In this document: positions 8,988 through 16,280 of the stretch, piece after piece
How the letters are laid out: each line of letters opens with the position of its first letter
Numbering within the stretch: position 1 is the first letter of the stretch
Assembly: GCA_964481165.1 (NCBI GenBank)
Contig: CAYZYC010000058.1
Coordinates: forward strand, 1-16,334
Reading direction: 5' to 3'
Origin: Zeimonas sp964481165
GTDB lineage: Bacteria > Pseudomonadota > Gammaproteobacteria > Burkholderiales > Burkholderiaceae_E
Length of the DNA: 16,334 bases
Notes under the pieces: generated by a model
Database searches by the model: none
The model's input: the letters and a program-made list of their open reading frames with translations, nothing else
Told to the model about the DNA's origin: nothing
Position numbers and translations under genes: made by a program

Positions 8988-9992
8988 ATGGACAGCCTGG
9001 ATCGTGAGGTTCTCGAGTATGCAAGGGACTGGTTCGCCGAAGGCCGCCATGTCTGGCTGATCACCGTCGTCGAAACATGGGGCTCGGCACCGCGACCGGC
9101 CGGCGCGCTGCTCGCGCTGCGCGACGACGGACTCGTGGTCGGCTCGGTATCGGGGGGTTGCGTCGAGGACGACCTGATCGAGCGGGTGCGCACCGGCGAA
9201 CGTGTCGGCAAGCCGTCGATGATCCTCTACGGCATCAGCAAGGAAGAAGCGGCACGGTTCGGGTTGCCGTGCGGCGGAACGCTGCGACTGCTGCAGGAGC
9301 CGCTGGTCGACGCAAGCTGGATCGACGACGTGCTGGCACGCACGTCCGGCCACGATCTGATCGTGCGCACGCTCGACATCGAAACCGGACGATCGTCGAT
9401 CGAGCCGGCGCAGCCGGGCGACGCGTTCGCGTTCGACGGCCGGACTGCACGGACGGTTTTCGGCCCGAGGTACCGGCTGCTCGTGATCGGCGCCGGGCAA
9501 CTGTCGCGCGTGCTCGCCGAAATGGCGAAGGCGCTCGATTTCCAGGTATTCATCTGCGACCCGCGCGAGGAGTACTACTCGACGCTGGAGATGCCGCAGG
9601 TCACCTGGTTGCCCGGCATGCCCGACGATGTCGTCGCCGCCTTCGCTCCCGACGCGAATACCGCGATCGTCGCGCTCACGCACGACCCCAAGCTCGACGA
9701 CATGGCATTGCTCGAAGCGCTCAAGTCGCCGGCCTTCTACGTCGGCGCCCTGGGATCGCGCAACAACACGATCCGGCGGCGCGAGCGGCTCGCGATGTTC
9801 GACCTCTCCGAAGACGAGATCGCGCGGCTCCATGGCCCCATCGGCCTGCACATCGGCAGCCGCACACCCGCGGAGATCGCCGTTGCGATCCTCGCCGAGA
9901 TCGTCTCGGTCAAGAACGGGGTCGCGCCGACGCAGAAGAAGGCGCCGCACGACGACGCCTGCGCGGTGGAGACGAGCGCCGCGCTCGACTGA
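8988..9992 (+). CDS. XdhC/CoxI-family molybdenum cofactor insertion protein
   Basis: XdhC-type proteins bind the molybdenum cofactor, promote its sulfuration and deliver it to the hydroxylase. The 334 residues show the N-terminal XdhC/CoxI domain with GSAPRPAGA, VSGGCVEDDL (from about 54) and FGLPCGGTL (about 91-99); the conserved cysteines C58 and C95 are present. The C-terminal Rossmann domain starts with YRLLVIGAGQLSRVLAEM (from 162) and contains VALTHDPKLDD and YVGALGSRNN. The ATG at 8988 has a GAAGGAA ribosome site just upstream. It is the last gene of the plus-strand operon and ends 15 nt from the convergent ABC ATPase gene. It could also be named coxF or coxI. Confidence 0.92.
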   Translation: MDSLDREVLEYARDWFAEGRHVWLITVVETWGSAPRPAGALLALRDDGLVVGSVSGGCVEDDLIERVRTGERVGKPSMILYGISKEEAARFGLPCGGTLRLLQEPLVDASWIDDVLARTSGHDLIVRTLDIETGRSSIEPAQPGDAFAFDGRTARTVFGPRYRLLVIGAGQLSRVLAEMAKALDFQVFICDPREEYYSTLEMPQVTWLPGMPDDVVAAFAPDANTAIVALTHDPKLDDMALLEALKSPAFYVGALGSRNNTIRRRERLAMFDLSEDEIARLHGPIGLHIGSRTPAEIAVAILAEIVSVKNGVAPTQKKAPHDDACAVETSAALD

Positions 9993-10007
9993 CGACCGCC
10001 GATCGGT

Positions 10008-10808
10008 TCAGCACGGCAGCGTCCGGCTCGAGCCGGGCCCCGCTGCGAGGGCGAACACGGTCCGCCCGCCCGCGGTACGCGCCGCCTCGACGCGCACGCC
10101 ATATACGCGCGAAAGCAGTTCGGCCTCGATCAGGCGGTCGATCGGACCGAACACCGTCGTCGCATCGGGCAGGTAGACGAGCGCACTCGTGCCGGCACGA
10201 AGTGCCTGGTTCGGGTCGTGCGTGGCATAGATGATTCCGAGCCCGTCGCCGGCCAGCCCGCGCAACGTGTCGAGCACCCTGCCCTGGTTGCCGAAGTCGA
10301 GACTCGCAGTCGGCTCGTCGAGCACGACGGTCGAGGCCTGCTGCGCCAGCGCTCGTGCAACGGCTGCCAGCTGACGTTCTCCGCCCGACATCCGCGACAG
10401 CGACCGCCGGCGGAAGTCGTCGAGACCGAGGCGTGCGATGGCCAGCGCGACGGCTTCGCGATCCGCGCGACCCGGCGAGGCCCCCGACGCGATCCGGCCG
10501 AGGCGCCCCAGCATGACGTACTGCTCGACGCTGAAATCGAAAGCGATACCCGGCTGCTGCGGCACCCACGCGACCTTCGCGGCCAGTTCGCGCGCACCGA
10601 ACTCGCCGATCGGGCGCGCGCCCCAGTGGATCGCTCCCGACAGCGGCGGCAACACACCGAGCAACGTGCGGAACAGCGTGCTCTTGCCCGAGCCGTTCGG
10701 CCCGAGCACAACGAGGATCTCGCCCGAGTGCACGACGAAATCGATCGGCGCGGTCAGCGCGTGCGCGTAGCCGAAGGCCAGCGCGCGGGCGCGCAGAAGC
10801 TCAGTCAT
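10008..10808 (-). CDS. ABC transporter ATP-binding protein, FecE/BtuD type
   Basis: This is the energy-coupling ATPase of a type II importer (vitamin B12 / ferric siderophore / MolC class). All motifs are intact in 266 residues: Walker A GPNGSGKST (36-44), Q-loop WVPQQ (81-85), signature MSGGERQ (140-146), Walker B VVLDEPT (161-167) and switch histidine ATHD (H197). Its ATG overlaps the end of the permease gene by 8 nt, so the two are translationally coupled. It is the last gene of the minus-strand transporter operon. The ATPase alone cannot reveal the substrate; the nearby ModA-like protein and ModE-like regulator suggest molybdate or tungstate. Confidence 0.93.
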   Translation of the reverse strand: MTELLRARALAFGYAHALTAPIDFVVHSGEILVVLGPNGSGKSTLFRTLLGVLPPLSGAIHWGARPIGEFGARELAAKVAWVPQQPGIAFDFSVEQYVMLGRLGRIASGASPGRADREAVALAIARLGLDDFRRRSLSRMSGGERQLAAVARALAQQASTVVLDEPTASLDFGNQGRVLDTLRGLAGDGLGIIYATHDPNQALRAGTSALVYLPDATTVFGPIDRLIEAELLSRVYGVRVEAARTAGGRTVFALAAGPGSSRTLPC

Positions 10809-11832
10809 TGCCGCGCCGAAGCATCAGCGCGAACAGCACCGGTGCGCCGACGAGCGCCGTGAGGACGCCCGGGGGGATCTCGGCCTGCGCCAGGCTTCGA
10901 CCCAGCGTGTCGATCACCAGCATCAGCAGCGCGCCCAGCAGCATCGACACGGGAAGCACCGACGCGAACGAAGCGCCGACGAGCAGCCGCGCAGCGTGCG
11001 GCACCACCAGCCCGATCCATCCGATGATTCCGGCGGCCGCGACGGTGGCGCTGCTGGCCAGCGTCGCGCCGGCGATCAGCGCCCCGCGCACGACCGGAAT
11101 CCGGATGCCCAGCGCGTGAACCTCGTCGTCGGTCAGCGCCAGCGCATCGGCGCGCCAGCGCATCCAAGCGAGCGGAGCGAGACCGATGGCCGCGAATACC
11201 GCCAGCAGCGCAAGGTCGGTCGTGGTGATCGAAGCGAAACTGCCGAGCAGCCAGAACGTGATCGCCGGCAGCTGCGTATACGGATCGGCGATCGTCTTCA
11301 CCAGCGAGATCAGCGCCCCGAGCATGCTGCCTATGGCAATGCCGGCGAGCACCAGGCTCAGCGTGCGATCACGCAGCGGCAGCACGGTGCCCACCGCGTA
11401 GACGAGCGACACCGCCGCGAGGCCACCGACGAATGCAGACACCTGGATCGTGTAGATGCTCCAGCCGAGCAGGATGCCGAGCACTGCACCCAGCGCGGCT
11501 CCGGCCGAAACCCCGAGCAGGTCCGGCGCGGCCAGCGGATTGCGAAACACCGATTGAAGCGCGACTCCCGCGCCGGCGAGTGCCGCGCCGACGATGATCG
11601 ACGCGAGTACGCGCGGGCCGCGGATCTGCCACAGCACGGCTTCGGCCATCGGCGACACGGGACTGCGTGCATCGCCGCGTTCGGTGATCATGCGCAGCAC
11701 TTCCGGAAAGGAGAGATCGAATCGGCCGCTGCCCAGCGAATACAGCGTCATCGCGACCAGCGCCACCGTGAGAAAGGCGACGACGGGCAGCCAGGGCAGC
11801 CGCTGGTGATCGCGCAGCGGCGCGTGCATCAT
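10801..11832 (-). CDS. ABC transporter permease, FecCD/BtuC family
   Basis: This is the membrane subunit of the type II importer. The 343 residues begin MMHAPLRDHQRLPWLPVVAF and are hydrophobic throughout, with a first transmembrane segment at about 14-30 and a total consistent with 8 to 10 helices. The family signature VALQSVFRNPLAAPDLLGVS is present, as are later segments such as GWIGLVVPHAARLL. The start ATG at 11832 overlaps the TGA of the upstream binding-protein gene as ATGA. This BtuC-type fold differs from the ModB permease normally paired with ModA. Confidence 0.93.
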   Translation of the reverse strand: MMHAPLRDHQRLPWLPVVAFLTVALVAMTLYSLGSGRFDLSFPEVLRMITERGDARSPVSPMAEAVLWQIRGPRVLASIIVGAALAGAGVALQSVFRNPLAAPDLLGVSAGAALGAVLGILLGWSIYTIQVSAFVGGLAAVSLVYAVGTVLPLRDRTLSLVLAGIAIGSMLGALISLVKTIADPYTQLPAITFWLLGSFASITTTDLALLAVFAAIGLAPLAWMRWRADALALTDDEVHALGIRIPVVRGALIAGATLASSATVAAAGIIGWIGLVVPHAARLLVGASFASVLPVSMLLGALLMLVIDTLGRSLAQAEIPPGVLTALVGAPVLFALMLRRGND

Positions 11833-12992
11833 CGGGTCGTCGCGAGCAGGTCGCGCATCTGCGCGGTCGACGGCCGCCGGTGATACAGCCACTCGAAGGT
11901 GTCCGACAGACGCTCGTCGAGCCGGAAGCGCACCCTCTGCGGGTAGAACACGGCCGAGAGCCACTCGATCCCGATCAGACGATTGAGCGCCGGAGGCGCG
12001 TCGAACCAGCCGAACGGCAGGCGCGGGGCAAGTACCACGCGTCCCGATCGCACCGCGGGAAGCATCGACCAGACGGGATGGCGGCCGATGCCCGCGAAGA
12101 ACTCCGCGTCGCTCGCGAGAATCCACTCGGGCTGCCAGTCGAACACCTGCTCGAAGGAGATCTGGCTCAGGTTCGGCGCAGGCAGCCGTGCGACATTGAC
12201 CGCGCCCACGGCCTCGAGCACTTCGGCATTCAGGCCGCCGGCTGCGGCGGTAGCCAGGCCCGTGGGACCGCGCGCGAACAGCACGCGCGGACGATCGGCA
12301 TCGCGCAGCGCGCTGCGCAGTTCGGCGGCCGCATCGAGGATCGCCCGCGTGCCGCGCGCGAGATCCTCCGCTCGCTCGCGTGTGCCGAGCGCCTCGCCGA
12401 GACGGCGGATCGTCGCCTCGGTCCGGTCGAAGCTGCCGTCGAGCAACACATAGGGCACACCGGTCTGTTGCTGCACCTGCCGCGCAAGCGACGCATAGGT
12501 GGGCGCGACCGATCCGACGTCGACGATGAGGTCGGAACGCAGCGCGAGGATCGACTCGAGCGCGGCAGTCGAGCCGCGACCGGTCAGCCTGCCCAGTTCC
12601 GGGAGCCGGGCGACTTCGGGCAGCAGGAAGGCGGCTTCCTCGGCACGCAGCGCGCGCGTCCATCCGAGGAGCCGCTTCGGAGCCATGCAATAGACGAACA
12701 CCGAAGCCGGCGCACCGGCAGGGAATACGCGTTCGACGGTGCCCGGCAACGCCACCCGCCGCTGCGCGTCGTCGACGAACGCCTGCTGTGCGGCGGTCCG
12801 GCGCAGGAAAAGCGACGCGGATGCGGGAGACTGCGCGACGGCAGACGCGGCAACGACGACGATCGCGTTGCCGACGAATCGGCGCCGGCCTCCAGGCGTG
12901 CGGCGCGGCGCACCCGGTCGACGCGCCGGCGACGCGGCTTTCCTACTGCGTCGAGCCGCCGAATCCGTAGCGCGCAAGGATCGCCTGCCCAT
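11829..12992 (-). CDS. periplasmic binding protein, BtuF/FecB type (cluster with ModA-like protein)
   Basis: This is a class III solute-binding protein for the FecCD-type importer. The mature part shows the two-lobe pattern of COG0614: RVALPGTVERVFPAGAP with YCMAPKRLLGWTRAL, a central region STAALESILALRSDLIVDVG, and a C-terminal lobe with VFDWQPEWILAS and AVRSGRVVLAP. A signal peptide is clear: GRRRFVGNAIVVVAASAVAQ then SPASA, with a twin-arginine-like RRRFV (36-40 from the start used here). The start is uncertain. The first in-frame ATG is at 12992, inside the end of the ModA-like gene, with an in-frame TTG at 12977. A GGAGG stands just before the signal peptide but no usable start codon follows it in frame. 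The 387-residue length therefore probably includes extra N-terminal residues. It may bind molybdate, as reported for the Haemophilus MolA family, but siderophore or cobalamin cannot be excluded. Confidence 0.82.
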   Translation of the reverse strand: MGRRSLRATDSAARRSRKAASPARRPGAPRRTPGGRRRFVGNAIVVVAASAVAQSPASASLFLRRTAAQQAFVDDAQRRVALPGTVERVFPAGAPASVFVYCMAPKRLLGWTRALRAEEAAFLLPEVARLPELGRLTGRGSTAALESILALRSDLIVDVGSVAPTYASLARQVQQQTGVPYVLLDGSFDRTEATIRRLGEALGTRERAEDLARGTRAILDAAAELRSALRDADRPRVLFARGPTGLATAAAGGLNAEVLEAVGAVNVARLPAPNLSQISFEQVFDWQPEWILASDAEFFAGIGRHPVWSMLPAVRSGRVVLAPRLPFGWFDAPPALNRLIGIEWLSAVFYPQRVRFRLDERLSDTFEWLYHRRPSTAQMRDLLATTR

Positions 12993-13767
12993 CGTCGGAC
13001 AGGATAAACCACGCCAGGCGCCACGCGACCTCGGGCGAGCCATTCATCACGGTCAGGCCGTAGCGCGCGCCGACGGCCAGTTCGGCGGGAATCGCCACCG
13101 AGACCAGATCGGGGAAGTCGCGCTTCGCCAGCAACGCGTTGGTGCAATAGGTCAGGAAGATGTCGGCCTGCTTCCGCGAGACCAGGTCGCCGTAGACGCT
13201 GCGGTCCTTCGGCGGCGGTGGCGAGTTGGGACCGCCGGTGAGTTGGAGCGCCTTCTGCTCGAGCGCCCGCTGCGATCCGGCGCGCTGGGCCTCGGCTTTG
13301 CCGAAGAGCGCCCACGCGTAGTCGCCCGACGGGTCGGCCTTCGGGGTCGAGATTCCCAGCTTCACCTGCGCATCGAGCATGCGCTCGAGCAGGTTCGTCG
13401 GATGTACGCGCACCTCGGGGCGCGTGAGCGCGCACAGGACGTTGCGCGTGAACTCGACCGGCGCAACCGCCTTGCCGGACTTCGCCAGCGCTTCCGGGTG
13501 CGCCAGGTTCGCCGAAGCGAACACCTGCGCCGGCTCGCCCTTGGCGATGCGCTCGCGCAGCAGTCCCGATGCGCCGTAGACCGCGGCCACCTCGACACTT
13601 TCGCGCCGTTCGAACTCGCGGACTGCGTCGTCGAGCGCAGCGCGCAGGCTGCCGGCGGCGTGCAATCGGACCGGCTGCGCCGCCGCTGCCTGCGAACCGA
13701 CGACCGACAACGCCGCGAGCGAAACGGCGGCAAGGAACAGCGCCCGGGGCAACATCACGGAAGGCAT
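12943..13767 (-). CDS. ModA-like molybdate-binding periplasmic protein
   Basis: This is a class II solute-binding protein of the molybdate-binding family (COG0725). The 274 residues start MPSVMLPRALFLAAVSLAAL, with a Sec signal peptide ending near SQAAAA (about 31-36). The mature protein opens with PVRLHAAGSLRAALDDAVRE, matching the ModA AAASL segment, followed by YGASGLLRERIAKGEPAQVF, matching the SSG region and the PADVF motif. Later GISTPKADPSGDYAW and DIFLTYCTNALLAK match the other ligand-side segments. ATG 13767 was chosen because GGAG lies 8 nt before it; the frame is open to 13863 without homology. It is the first gene of the minus-strand operon, with no ModB or ModC partner in the window. 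It could bind another oxyanion. Confidence 0.85.
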   Translation of the reverse strand: MPSVMLPRALFLAAVSLAALSVVGSQAAAAQPVRLHAAGSLRAALDDAVREFERRESVEVAAVYGASGLLRERIAKGEPAQVFASANLAHPEALAKSGKAVAPVEFTRNVLCALTRPEVRVHPTNLLERMLDAQVKLGISTPKADPSGDYAWALFGKAEAQRAGSQRALEQKALQLTGGPNSPPPPKDRSVYGDLVSRKQADIFLTYCTNALLAKRDFPDLVSVAIPAELAVGARYGLTVMNGSPEVAWRLAWFILSDDGQAILARYGFGGSTQ

Positions 13768-13816
13768 CGGAAAGTCTCCGCTCGACACGGCGATCGACGC
13801 GACGCCGTCATCTGGG

Positions 13817-13822
13817 AGAATA
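13817..13822 (-). promoter_or_regulatory. possible -10 box for the ModA-like operon
   Basis: TATTCT on the minus strand matches the -10 consensus at 4 of 6 positions and would give a 5' leader of about 43 nt before the ATG at 13767. The matching -35 position (about 13841-13846, TCGATG with an 18-nt spacer) is weak and overlaps the left edge of the ModE-like operator. Bound regulator there would block RNA polymerase. Confidence 0.25.
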
Positions 13823-13843
13823 GCGACCGGATCCCAGTGGCAT

Positions 13844-13867
13844 CGATATGTCGCGTCATGCATAAGT
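13844..13867. promoter_or_regulatory. ModE-like operator between modA-like gene and regulator
   Basis: Two 9-nt half-sites, CGATATGTC (13844-13852) and TGCATAAGT (13859-13867), are separated by 6 nt, giving the 9+6+9 layout of the E. coli modA operator as I recall it. Counted against that operator, 12 of 18 half-site positions agree, including TAT on the left and CATAA on the right. It lies in the divergent promoter region and covers the start codon of the regulator, so it could serve autoregulation and control of the transporter operon. The comparison is from memory and one site cannot establish function. Confidence 0.42.
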
Positions 13868-14952
13868 CATCCGGAATCGTCGGTGTCGAGTTCCAGTATG
13901 CGTTCTCGAAGGAGCCCGCTGCGCAGTTGCGCAACGATTTCTTCGACGTCCTGGGCGCCGTGCGCCACGAAGGTTCGATCGCTGCGGCGGCACGAAAGCT
14001 CGGTTGTTCGTACCGGCACCTCTGGGGATACCTGAAAGACCAGGAAACCCGGCTTGGCCGTCCGCTCGTGCATTGGGACAAGGGCAGGGCCGCAAGGCTC
14101 ACGGCGTTCGCCGAGAAGCTCCTGTGGGCCGAGACCCGGATCCGCGCACGGCTGGCACCGCAGATCGAGAACCTCGCCGCCGACATCGGACGCGAGCTGT
14201 CGATCGCGTTCAACGACGACGTGCGCATCGCACCCTGCGTGGCGAGCCACGACCTTTCGCTGCCGCTGCTGAAGAACCTGTGCCGCGAACGCGAACTGCT
14301 GCTCGACCTGCGCTTCGAAGGCAGCCTGTCGGCGCTGGAGGCGCTGAACGAGGGGCGCTGCGCATTCGCCGGCATTCACCTGCCGCTGTCGCGTCCGGAC
14401 CTCGCGGCGCGCGGCTCGAACGTGCACCGCGCCTTCGCTCCGCTGTTGCGCACGCGGCGGCATGCGATGCTGCGCGTGGCCCGGCGCACGCAGGGACTGT
14501 TCGTCGCACGCGGAAACCCGCTGCGCATCGGCGGGCTCGCCGACCTGCTTCGCGTGCGTTTCGTGAACCGGGCACCCACTGCGGGCACGCGCGTGCTGCT
14601 CGACGAACTGCTCGCGCGTGAACGAATCGATCCGCAGGCGATCGACGGCTACCAACACGAGGAAGCGAACCACCTTTCGGTGGCTGCCGCGGTCGCCTCG
14701 GGCGCGGCCGACGCCGGCTTCGGAATCCAGGCGGCCGTGTCCGGCAAGAGCATCGACTTCATCCCGCTGGTCGTCGAGGACTACTTCCTCGCCTGTTTCC
14801 GGGAGAGCCTCGACACGGCGGCCGCGCGCGAGATCGTCGCGCTGCTGCGCTCGCCGGCATGGGGCGAGCAGATCGCGCAGCTGCCCGGCTATTCCGCTTC
14901 AGGCGCCGGCGAAGTCGTCGCGCCGCGCACTGCCCTGCCCTGGTACCGCTGA
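13858..14952 (+). CDS. transcriptional regulator: ModE-like HTH fused to a ModA-like ligand-binding domain
   Basis: The 364 residues have two parts. Residues about 24-100 form the ModE/LysR-type winged helix: DFFDVLGAVRHEGSIAAAAR, KLGCSYRHLWGYLKDQE, RLGRPLVHWDKGRAARLT. Residues about 112-350 resemble the periplasmic-type ligand-binding domain (PBP_like, COG1910): RELSIAFNDDVRIAPCVASH, FAGIHLPLSRPD, FVNRAPTAGTRVLLDELLAR, HLSVAAAVASGAADAGFGIQ. E. coli ModE instead senses molybdate with TOBE/Mop domains, which are absent here. It is divergent from the ModA-like operon with 90 nt between starts, the usual place for its regulator. The start is uncertain: ATG 13858 lacks a ribosome site, and GTG 13837 is in frame upstream. 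I infer that it senses molybdate or tungstate. Confidence 0.85.
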   Translation: MHKSSGIVGVEFQYAFSKEPAAQLRNDFFDVLGAVRHEGSIAAAARKLGCSYRHLWGYLKDQETRLGRPLVHWDKGRAARLTAFAEKLLWAETRIRARLAPQIENLAADIGRELSIAFNDDVRIAPCVASHDLSLPLLKNLCRERELLLDLRFEGSLSALEALNEGRCAFAGIHLPLSRPDLAARGSNVHRAFAPLLRTRRHAMLRVARRTQGLFVARGNPLRIGGLADLLRVRFVNRAPTAGTRVLLDELLARERIDPQAIDGYQHEEANHLSVAAAVASGAADAGFGIQAAVSGKSIDFIPLVVEDYFLACFRESLDTAAAREIVALLRSPAWGEQIAQLPGYSASGAGEVVAPRTALPWYR

Positions 14953-14980
14953 CGGAGCAGGCGGCACGCACGCCCGACAC

Positions 14981-15021
14981 GCGTGCACGTCGCCGCGTGC
15001 ACGCCGCCGCGCTGTCGCGGC
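14981..15021. terminator. two tandem GC-rich hairpins between convergent genes
   Basis: In the 79 nt between the convergent regulator and mrp genes there are two perfect stems: GCGTGCAC (14981-14988) with GTGCACGC (14997-15004), loop 8 nt; and GCCGCG (15006-15011) with CGCGGC (15016-15021), loop 4 nt. Neither has a T-tract, so the terminator role rests on position and stability and would work in both directions only if U-independent or Rho-assisted. Confidence 0.4.
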
Positions 15022-15031
15022 AGCGAGCCGC

Positions 15032-16120
15032 TCAGGTGTTCTGCACGACGATCTCGGGAATCTTTCCGGTCAGGTCGTGGGCCTTCTCGGCGATCTTCAC
15101 CGCGATGCGCCGAGCGATGGTCCGATAGATTTCGGCCACTGCACCGTCGGGATCGGCGACCACCGTGGGCTTGCCCGAGTCCGCCTGCTCGCGGATGCGC
15201 ATGTCCAGCGGCAGGCCGCCGAGATACTCGACGTCGTACTCCTTCGACATGCGTTCGCCGCCGCCGGTGCCGAAGATATGCTCGACGTGGCCGCAGTTCG
15301 AGCACTGGTGCATCGCCATGTTCTCGACGATGCCGAGGATCGGGATGCCGACCTTCTCGAACATCTTCAGGCCCTTCTTCGCGTCGATCAGCGCGATGTC
15401 CTGCGGAGTGGTCACGATCACGGCGCCGGTGACCGGGATCTTCTGCGCCAGCGTCAGGTGGATGTCGCCGGTGCCCGGCGGCATGTCGACGACGAGGTAG
15501 TCGAGTTCGCGCCAGTTCGTTTCGCGCAGCAACTGCTCGAGCGCCTGCGTGACCATCGGTCCGCGCCAGACCATCGGCGTGTCGAGATCGATCATGAAAC
15601 CGATCGAGCTCGCCTGGATTCCGTGCCCCTCCATCGGCTCGAGCGACTTCCCGTCGCGCGATTCGGGCCTGCCGCTGATGCCGAGCATCGTCGGCTGCGA
15701 CGGTCCGTAGATGTCGGCATCGAGCATCCCGACGCTCGCGCCTTCGGCCGACAGCGCCAGCGCGAGGTTGACCGCGGTGGTGCTCTTGCCGACCCCGCCC
15801 TTGCCCGAGGCGACGGCGACGATGTTCTTCACGCGCGGAAGCGTCTTGACGCCGCGCTGCACCGCGTGCGCCTCGATCTTCTGGTAGACATTTGCCGACA
15901 CGTTCGAGACGCCGGGCAGCGCACGCAGCGCGGCGATCGTTTCGCGGCGGATCGGCTCGATCTGCGAGCGCGCCGGATACCCGAGCACGACGTCGACCGA
16001 AACTTCGCCGCCGTCGGCGCGGATGTTTCGTGCGGCGCCCGAGTCGACGAGGCTCTTCTGCGTGTTGGGGTCGACGACGCGCGACAGCGCCAACTCGACC
16101 TGTTCGATGGTCACGCTCAT
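15032..16120 (-). CDS. mrp: iron-sulfur cluster carrier protein, Mrp/ApbC/Nbp35 ATPase
   Basis: Mrp (ApbC) is a cytoplasmic P-loop ATPase that carries and transfers Fe-S clusters. The 362 residues have the normal full layout: an N-terminal MIP18/DUF59-like domain (MSVTIEQVELALSRVVDPNT), then the deviant Walker A of the MinD/Mrp class, SGKGGVGKSTTAVNLA (GKGGVGKST at 106-114), ADIYGPSQPTMLG, VVDMPPGTGD, and the cluster-binding CxxC in HQCSNCGH (C273 and C276). The ATG at 16120 is where family similarity begins; the frame is open to 16294 but the extension is arginine- and alanine-rich. It is divergent from metG. Its Fe-S role could serve the clusters of the cox-type small subunit, but it is a housekeeping gene and need not be linked to that operon. 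Confidence 0.95.
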   Translation of the reverse strand: MSVTIEQVELALSRVVDPNTQKSLVDSGAARNIRADGGEVSVDVVLGYPARSQIEPIRRETIAALRALPGVSNVSANVYQKIEAHAVQRGVKTLPRVKNIVAVASGKGGVGKSTTAVNLALALSAEGASVGMLDADIYGPSQPTMLGISGRPESRDGKSLEPMEGHGIQASSIGFMIDLDTPMVWRGPMVTQALEQLLRETNWRELDYLVVDMPPGTGDIHLTLAQKIPVTGAVIVTTPQDIALIDAKKGLKMFEKVGIPILGIVENMAMHQCSNCGHVEHIFGTGGGERMSKEYDVEYLGGLPLDMRIREQADSGKPTVVADPDGAVAEIYRTIARRIAVKIAEKAHDLTGKIPEIVVQNT

Positions 16121-16154
16121 CTGCGGGATCCGGGAATGCGGAAGGGATGCACGG

Positions 16155-16163
16155 AGTCTAGCA
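16155..16163 (-). promoter_or_regulatory. possible extended -10 promoter for mrp
   Basis: On the minus strand TGC TAGACT forms an extended -10 element, with TAGACT matching 4 of 6 positions. It would start transcription about 27 nt before the mrp ATG. No good -35 is seen, which is usual for extended -10 promoters. Confidence 0.3.
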
Positions 16164-16178
16164 GGCGCCCGAATACCC

Positions 16179-16197
16179 ATCGCGGCATCGCCGCGAT
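16179..16197. repeat. short inverted repeat in the mrp-metG divergent region
   Basis: ATCGCGG (16179-16185) and CCGCGAT (16191-16197) form a perfect 7-bp inverted repeat with a 5-nt spacer, midway between the divergent promoters. It could be a regulator site or just a GC-rich chance palindrome. Confidence 0.3.
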
Positions 16198-16264
16198 CCC
16201 CGTCAGCATTCAACGCCGGCACGATGCAGGGCCCGCTGGGCAGGTCCCGGTGCCGCGGCCCGTT

Positions 16265-16273
16265 TGCTAAGAT
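16265..16273 (+). promoter_or_regulatory. extended -10 promoter of metG
   Basis: TGC TAAGAT has the TGn extension plus a -10 hexamer matching TATAAT at 4 of 6 positions, including both invariant ends. Only 7 nt separate it from the metG ATG, so the predicted transcription start coincides with or directly abuts the start codon. No ribosome-binding site is present. Confidence 0.45.
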
Positions 16274-16280
16274 TCCATCG

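Noticed and set aside
5651..9950. Long minus-strand open frames opposite the FAD-subunit, coxD, coxE, coxG and xdhC genes
   Set aside because: Codon-shadow frames in GC-rich DNA. The plus-strand genes are tightly packed with ribosome sites, overlaps and complete domains.
9993..10007. Terminator between the xdhC-type gene and the convergent ABC ATPase gene
   Set aside because: Only 15 nt separate the stops, with a small CCGATCGG palindrome and no usable stem or T-tract.
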